Positions 60,428-64,000 of a DNA stretch of 64,000 bases are shown in pieces. A model generated the notes under the pieces. The model was not told the DNA's origin. It was given only the letters and a program-made list of their open reading frames with translations, and did not search any database. Where the stretch lies: positions 54,488 to 118,487 of the forward strand of contig PLMA01000048.1 in assembly GCA_003141455.1 (NCBI GenBank), given 5' to 3'. Numbering within the stretch: position 1 is the stretch's first letter; the number at the start of each line of letters is the position of its first letter. The position numbers were made by a program, and so were the translations under genes. Origin of the DNA: Chloroflexota bacterium. GTDB taxonomy: Bacteria; Chloroflexota; Limnocylindria; Limnocylindrales; CSP1-4.

Positions 60428-62245
60428 ATGAGGTCACTCACACGCGCACCCATCAGGGTCCTTCTCTCGATCTCGGCCGCCGCGATCGCGCTCGGGCTGG
60501 CGCTGGCCGTCCCGTCGCTGCCGCAGCCAGACACGGGCCTGCATCTTGGCTACCAAGATGGCCAGGTGGTCGTGGTATCCGTGGAGTACGGATCCACCGC
60601 CCAGGTATCGGGCCTCCGGCCGGGCCAGGTCGTCGTAATGCTAGACGTTCAGCTGGTTCTGGCGGCGTCGGAGTCGGTCAAGCGAGCGGCGGCCCAAACG
60701 AGCGAGCCGACGATGGGGGTGATGACCGCCCCCCGCGACCAACTGATGTGCGATGGCAGCGGCACGTGCACTCTCCCGCCCCCGTACGAGTACAGCTCCG
60801 GTATCTCCGACGGCGTGCCCTACTACTCATGGGGCGGACCACCCGAGGCCTGGCACGACTTCTCGTCGTATCCGTACGGCTCGATGCCGATCGAAGCCGG
60901 ACTGGCGATCCTCATCCTGGGCTGGCTGGTGCTGAGCCGCGGCTGGGCAGGCCCCACGCTCAAGCCGTTCGCGCTGTCGCTGCCGGTGGCCACGGCGGTG
61001 CCGCTCTTCGTCGTGACAATCGACGCGTACCATTCCGCGCCGGCGGCTGTGGTCGGAGCGGTTCTCGTCCCCCTGGCGATGCTTCCGCTTGCCATGGACT
61101 TCCTGGGGCGCGTCGAGGGCACGCGCCGGCGCCGGCTCGTCGCGTCGATCACCGTCGGCCTGGCTCTTGCGTCGGTGGCCGCCGGGCTCCTCCTCCCAAC
61201 AAACCAGGACCTGCTTACGTGGCGGGTCCTCCTGGTTGCACTCACGGCTTTCGCGCCGGGGCTGTTCGCGGCTCGGCTGTCGCACCGCCTGGACCCTGGC
61301 TCGAACCCGGGCCAGAGCCGCTGGCGCGTCATCGTGGCCCGAGGCCTCCAGTTGGTGCCGGGATCGTTAGCCGGCCGCCTGGTGCGCCGGCTCCGTTCCG
61401 GCTCGACGGCTGGGCCGGGATCGACGCCCAATGCTCTCACAGGGTCGATTGACGTCATGTTCGCGGCCATGACACCTGGGATCGCCGCGGTCAAGCTCGC
61501 TGACATGCACTCAATGGATCTCGGGTTCGTCTTCCTGTGGCTCGCCGCCTTCTTCGTCGTGACGAGACTGAGCCTGTGGCCCCTCACGCGACTGGCTACC
61601 CGAGCCACGCTCCAACGCGACCTCGTCGTGGCCGCGACCGAGGCGGAGCGGGCACGCATTGCCGCGGACGTCCACGACGACGCCCTCCAGGATCTGACGC
61701 TCCTCGTGCGCAGACTCGATGCGGCCGGCGACGAGGCCAACGCCACCGCCGCTCGGGAGGTCGCGGAGCGCCTGCGGGCCATCTGCGGCGACCTTCGCCT
61801 GCCGGTCCTGGACGACCTGGGTGTGGGCCCGGCGCTCGAATGGCTGTGCGCCAGGCAGGGTGATGTTGCCGGTTCGATCACCCTGGATCGTCTGGCCGAA
61901 GAGAGCAGACTGCCTGCCGACGTCGAGCTCGCCGTCTTCCGTGTCGCTCAGGAAGCTCTCTCGAACGCCATCCGGCATGGTGCGCCGCCCATCGTGGTCT
62001 CGTACCGGGCCGCCCAGGACTTGGTTGAGCTCCGTGTCGACGACTCGGGTCCGGGTTTGGCCGACGGCGCGGCCGGGCTGGCCGAGCAGACGGGCCACCT
62101 GGGCCTGCTCAACATGACTCAGCGCGCTGAGGCCCTCGGTGCCAGCCTCACGATCAGGCGAAGGCCGGGAGGTGGGACTCGAGTCTCGCTCGTATGGCGC
62201 CGCCCGATCGCCGGAATCGAGGTCCCGGCGATGGCACCCGCATGA
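60428..62245 (+). CDS. Sensor histidine kinase with PDZ-like extracytoplasmic domain
   Basis: 605 aa from the ATG at 60428; the track's 1040-aa ORF adds antisense dapB. First helix VLLSISAAAIALGLALAVPSL, then a PDZ-like segment (YQDGQVVVVSVEYGSTAQVS, GLRPGQVVVMLD) outside the membrane, further helices to about 390, then a HisKA_3-type module with His in ARIAADVHDDALQDLTLLVRRL and an HATPase domain (FRVAQEALSNAIRHGAPP; VDDSGPGLADG; GHLGLLNMTQRAEALGA). Coupled by ATGA to its response regulator. Divergent from the lysine operon. Confidence 0.88.
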   Translation: MRSLTRAPIRVLLSISAAAIALGLALAVPSLPQPDTGLHLGYQDGQVVVVSVEYGSTAQVSGLRPGQVVVMLDVQLVLAASESVKRAAAQTSEPTMGVMTAPRDQLMCDGSGTCTLPPPYEYSSGISDGVPYYSWGGPPEAWHDFSSYPYGSMPIEAGLAILILGWLVLSRGWAGPTLKPFALSLPVATAVPLFVVTIDAYHSAPAAVVGAVLVPLAMLPLAMDFLGRVEGTRRRRLVASITVGLALASVAAGLLLPTNQDLLTWRVLLVALTAFAPGLFAARLSHRLDPGSNPGQSRWRVIVARGLQLVPGSLAGRLVRRLRSGSTAGPGSTPNALTGSIDVMFAAMTPGIAAVKLADMHSMDLGFVFLWLAAFFVVTRLSLWPLTRLATRATLQRDLVVAATEAERARIAADVHDDALQDLTLLVRRLDAAGDEANATAAREVAERLRAICGDLRLPVLDDLGVGPALEWLCARQGDVAGSITLDRLAEESRLPADVELAVFRVAQEALSNAIRHGAPPIVVSYRAAQDLVELRVDDSGPGLADGAAGLAEQTGHLGLLNMTQRAEALGASLTIRRRPGGGTRVSLVWRRPIAGIEVPAMAPA

Positions 62246-62853
62246 CCGTTCCGCTCGATCCGATCCGAGTCGCCATCGTCGACGACCACCCGGTCGTCCG
62301 GGAAGGAACGGCCGCCTTGCTCGATGCGCAGACAGGCTTGCGCGTGGTCGGGACGGTGAGCTCGATTGAGGAGGCGAGCTCGCTCCTCGACCCGAGCGCG
62401 GTCGATGTCTTGCTGCTGGACATCCGTCTCGGGTCCGACAGCGGACTTGGGCTGCTGGGCGGCGGCGAGCCTCGTCCCGCGATCGTGGTCCTGACCGCGT
62501 ACGACTATCCCCAATACGTTGCGGCGGCCTTGCGCCTGGGTGCCTCCGGATTCGTCGTCAAGACGGCGCCGGTGCCGGAGCTTGTCGATGCAATCCGGCG
62601 AGCGGCGGCGGGCGGGCTGGCCTTCGGGCGCAGGCCGGCCGCGGCGGCCGCGGCATCGCTGACTCCGCGTGAACGCGAGGTCGTTGGGCTCGTGGTGGAC
62701 GGGCGCAGCAACGACGAGGTCGGGGCCGCGCTCGGGATTACGACCAAGACGGTCGAGGGCCACCTGCGCCGGCTCTTCGACCGTCTGGGCGTCCAGTCAC
62801 GGACCGAGCTGGCCACTCGAGCCTTGCGCGAGGGCTGGCTGGAGGTCCCGTAG
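62242..62853 (+). CDS. LuxR-type response regulator
   Basis: 203 aa from the ATG at 62242, overlapping the kinase stop. Receiver: VAIVDDHPVVREGTAALLDA, phospho-Asp in DVLLLDIRLGSDSG, IVVLTAYDYPQYV and GFVVKTAP. HTH: LTPREREVVGLVVDGRSNDEVGAALGITTKTVEGHL. Targets unknown. A clear terminator follows after 16 bp. Confidence 0.94.
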   Translation: MTVPLDPIRVAIVDDHPVVREGTAALLDAQTGLRVVGTVSSIEEASSLLDPSAVDVLLLDIRLGSDSGLGLLGGGEPRPAIVVLTAYDYPQYVAAALRLGASGFVVKTAPVPELVDAIRRAAAGGLAFGRRPAAAAAASLTPREREVVGLVVDGRSNDEVGAALGITTKTVEGHLRRLFDRLGVQSRTELATRALREGWLEVP

Positions 62854-62869
62854 TCGAGCGACTCTGTTG

Positions 62870-62892
62870 GTGACCGCTCTTGCGGTCACTTT
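62870..62892 (+). terminator. Intrinsic terminator after the response regulator
   Basis: GTGACCGC, loop TCTT, GCGGTCAC, then TTTG: an 8-bp perfect stem with a short U-run, 16 bp past the stop codon of the regulator. Confidence 0.75.
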
Positions 62893-63208
62893 GCCCTCAA
62901 TTCCGTTGTGGGAAGCGCTAAGTGGGAAGGGCGGTCATATAGGGGGGCTGGCGGCCGGTTCGGATGGCCGAACCCGGCCGAGTTAGACGTAGGCGGCTAA
63001 CTCAACGCCGTGGGGTCGGGGAGCGCTGCCGGCGGGCTCACTTTGTGCTTCTGGTGGTGGAGATGAGCGGAAATCGTCCCTGCCGCTGCCGTCACACCGC
63101 GCGCCGCGCCATGGGGACCGCTGCCAACGGGCCACTTAGTGCTTCTGGTGGCCGAGATGAGCGGAAATCGTCCCTGCCGCTGCTGTCACACTGTCGCGCC
63201 GCGCCGTA
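62893..63208. other. Gene-free region holding a duplicated block
   Basis: 316 bp between the regulator terminator and metX. Apart from the duplication listed separately I see no coding frame, tRNA or promoter that I can defend. The 81-aa ORF of the track (62964-63209) is formed by the repeats. Confidence 0.55.
63025..63206. repeat. Two-copy direct duplication, period 95 bp
   Basis: Copy 1 (63025-63110) and copy 2 (63120-63206) share GTGCTTCTGGTGG, GAGATGAGCGGAAATCGTCC, CTGCCGCTG and GTCACAC with about 85-90 percent identity by eye. The copies run head to tail and end in CGCGCCGCGCC. No matching copy was noticed elsewhere in the window. Confidence 0.85.
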
Positions 63209-63234
63209 GGCGGCTGCCGGTCACGGCAGCCGCC
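63209..63234 (-). terminator. Stem-loop after metX
   Basis: GGCGGCTGCC and GGCAGCCGCC form a 10-bp perfect stem with loop GGTCAC, 8 bp beyond the metX stop in the leftward direction. There is no U-tract, so termination is probable but unproven. Confidence 0.5.
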
Positions 63235-63241
63235 GCTCCCG

Positions 63242-64000
63242 CTACTTGAGCGCCTCGGCCAGGATCTTCGTGAGCTGATCCCACTCGACCAGGAAGGCGT
63301 CGTGCCCCTTCGTGGATAGGATCTCGCGATAGGCCGCGTCCATGCCGGCCTCGTTCGCGGCCTCGATCATTGCCTGGACCTGGTTCGTGCCGTAGAGGAT
63401 GTCGCCCTCGATGCCGACGCCGGTCAGACGCGTTCCGTACGCCGCCAGCCGCCCCAGGGCGGCAACGACTCCGCCGCGGTCGCGGCCGATGTCGTGCGAG
63501 TCCATCGCCAGGACGAGCGAGCGGTATGTGTCGGGATCGAATCGATCCAGGAGCTTGCGGCCCTGGTGGTGCAGGTAGCTGACGATCGATGGCGTGCCAT
63601 CCGGCTCGGCCCGACCGGCGAAGCGCTGCTCGAAGTCGATCTCGCTGCGGTAGGTCGTAATCGCCAGCTGGCGAGCCAGGTCCAGGCCCTCCATGCCGAG
63701 CTTGTCGACGATCTCGAGCTGGATGTTGTCCCAGCCGACGGCGAGCTGGCCGATCCGTGCGGGCGCGGCCATCGGCACGACGCGACTGATCTCGCCCGGC
63801 CGCTCCAATGCGACCTCCAGGGCGACCATGCCGCCCAACGATCCGCCCACCGCGAGGGCCAGCTTGCCGATCCCCAACGCGTCGAGTAGGCGCCATTGGG
63901 CTCGGGCCTGATCGCGGACCGAGACACGGGGGAACGACCGACCGTAGGGCTTGCCGGTCAGGGAGTTACGCGAGGTCGGGCCGCTGGTGCCGTAGCGGCT
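63242..64000 (-). CDS. metX: Homoserine O-acetyltransferase, 5' end outside the window
   Basis: The C-terminal 252 residues of an alpha/beta-hydrolase acyltransferase. The track starts it too late; the frame is open to the window edge, where it reads SRYGTSGPTSRNSLTGKPYG, then RSFPRVSVRD, a MetX signature. The nucleophile Ser is in VGGSLGGMVALEVAL, the acidic residue in GIEGDILYGTNQ, the His in LSTKGHDAFLVEW. It transfers an acetyl (or, in some relatives, succinyl) group to homoserine for methionine synthesis. Confidence 0.93.
   Translation of the reverse strand, partial: SRYGTSGPTSRNSLTGKPYGRSFPRVSVRDQARAQWRLLDALGIGKLALAVGGSLGGMVALEVALERPGEISRVVPMAAPARIGQLAVGWDNIQLEIVDKLGMEGLDLARQLAITTYRSEIDFEQRFAGRAEPDGTPSIVSYLHHQGRKLLDRFDPDTYRSLVLAMDSHDIGRDRGGVVAALGRLAAYGTRLTGVGIEGDILYGTNQVQAMIEAANEAGMDAAYREILSTKGHDAFLVEWDQLTKILAEALK

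Noticed and set aside
59123-62245. 1040-aa rightward ORF
   Set aside because: The first 435 codons are antisense to dapB and its leader; kinase homology and a natural start begin at 60428.

Overview
The window is a 64 kb piece of a very GC-rich bacterial chromosome with short intergenic gaps and many 4-nt ATGA/GTGA start-stop overlaps. The gene content fits a high-GC, free-living, aerobic or microaerobic bacterium: three-gene proton-translocating transhydrogenase, cytochrome bd, LuxR-type response regulators with HisKA_3 kinases, PadR/HAAS genes, an ATP-dependent DNA ligase and a large LuxR-family ATPase. My best inference is an uncultured Chloroflexota lineage (Limnocylindria/Ellin6529-like). 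Actinomycetota is the main alternative. No marker gene in the window settles this. I see no prophage, transposase, CRISPR array or plasmid functions.

Layout. 1-13 kb: a partial hypothetical; a PadR-HAAS protein-PadR operon with a perfect palindrome in front; a class IV aminotransferase; a kinase/regulator pair followed by a MacB-type ABC exporter; a VapBC-like toxin-antitoxin pair; lysine 2,3-aminomutase; a lipoprotein; a Nudix hydrolase. 13-24 kb: SIMPL protein, Rrf2 regulator, GNAT, ATP-dependent DNA ligase with an in-frame tandem-repeat insert, a sulfurtransferase homologue lacking its catalytic Cys and divergent from a class V aminotransferase, a tRNA with anticodon UAU, an XRE regulator/membrane protein pair with a clear promoter-operator, an ABC-2 permease remnant, YdeI-like and PrsW-like proteins. 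24-41 kb: GNAT/acyl-CoA-synthetase fusion, Pro-Thr-rich anchored protein, orphan DNA methyltransferase, 1169-aa LuxR-family ATPase, pntAA-AB-B, a Lys-Pro-Ala repeat protein, a PIG-L deacetylase and a Bcp peroxiredoxin.

41-46 kb is a thiamin salvage operon: TPP riboswitch, thiD, thiM, thiE, thiL and an HMP permease, with no thiC or thiG in the window. It ends against a decayed HAD phosphatase remnant. 46-53 kb holds a YbaK-type deacylase, hypothetical proteins, a WYL regulator, an HD phosphohydrolase and an M23 peptidase. 53-56 kb is cydAB.

56-64 kb holds a lysine operon read leftward (dapB-dapA-dapD-lysA). Its leader contains a short ORF with three Lys codons in five, followed by a Rho-independent terminator just before dapB; this looks like peptide-coupled attenuation and is the most interesting regulatory candidate here. 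Divergent from it is a sensor kinase with a PDZ-like extracytoplasmic loop and its response regulator, then a 95-bp-period intergenic duplication and the 3' part of metX.

Many long ORFs in the supplied track are antisense or frame-shifted shadows caused by the high GC content. Start codons were reassigned where family alignment, Shine-Dalgarno sequences or gene overlaps supported it.
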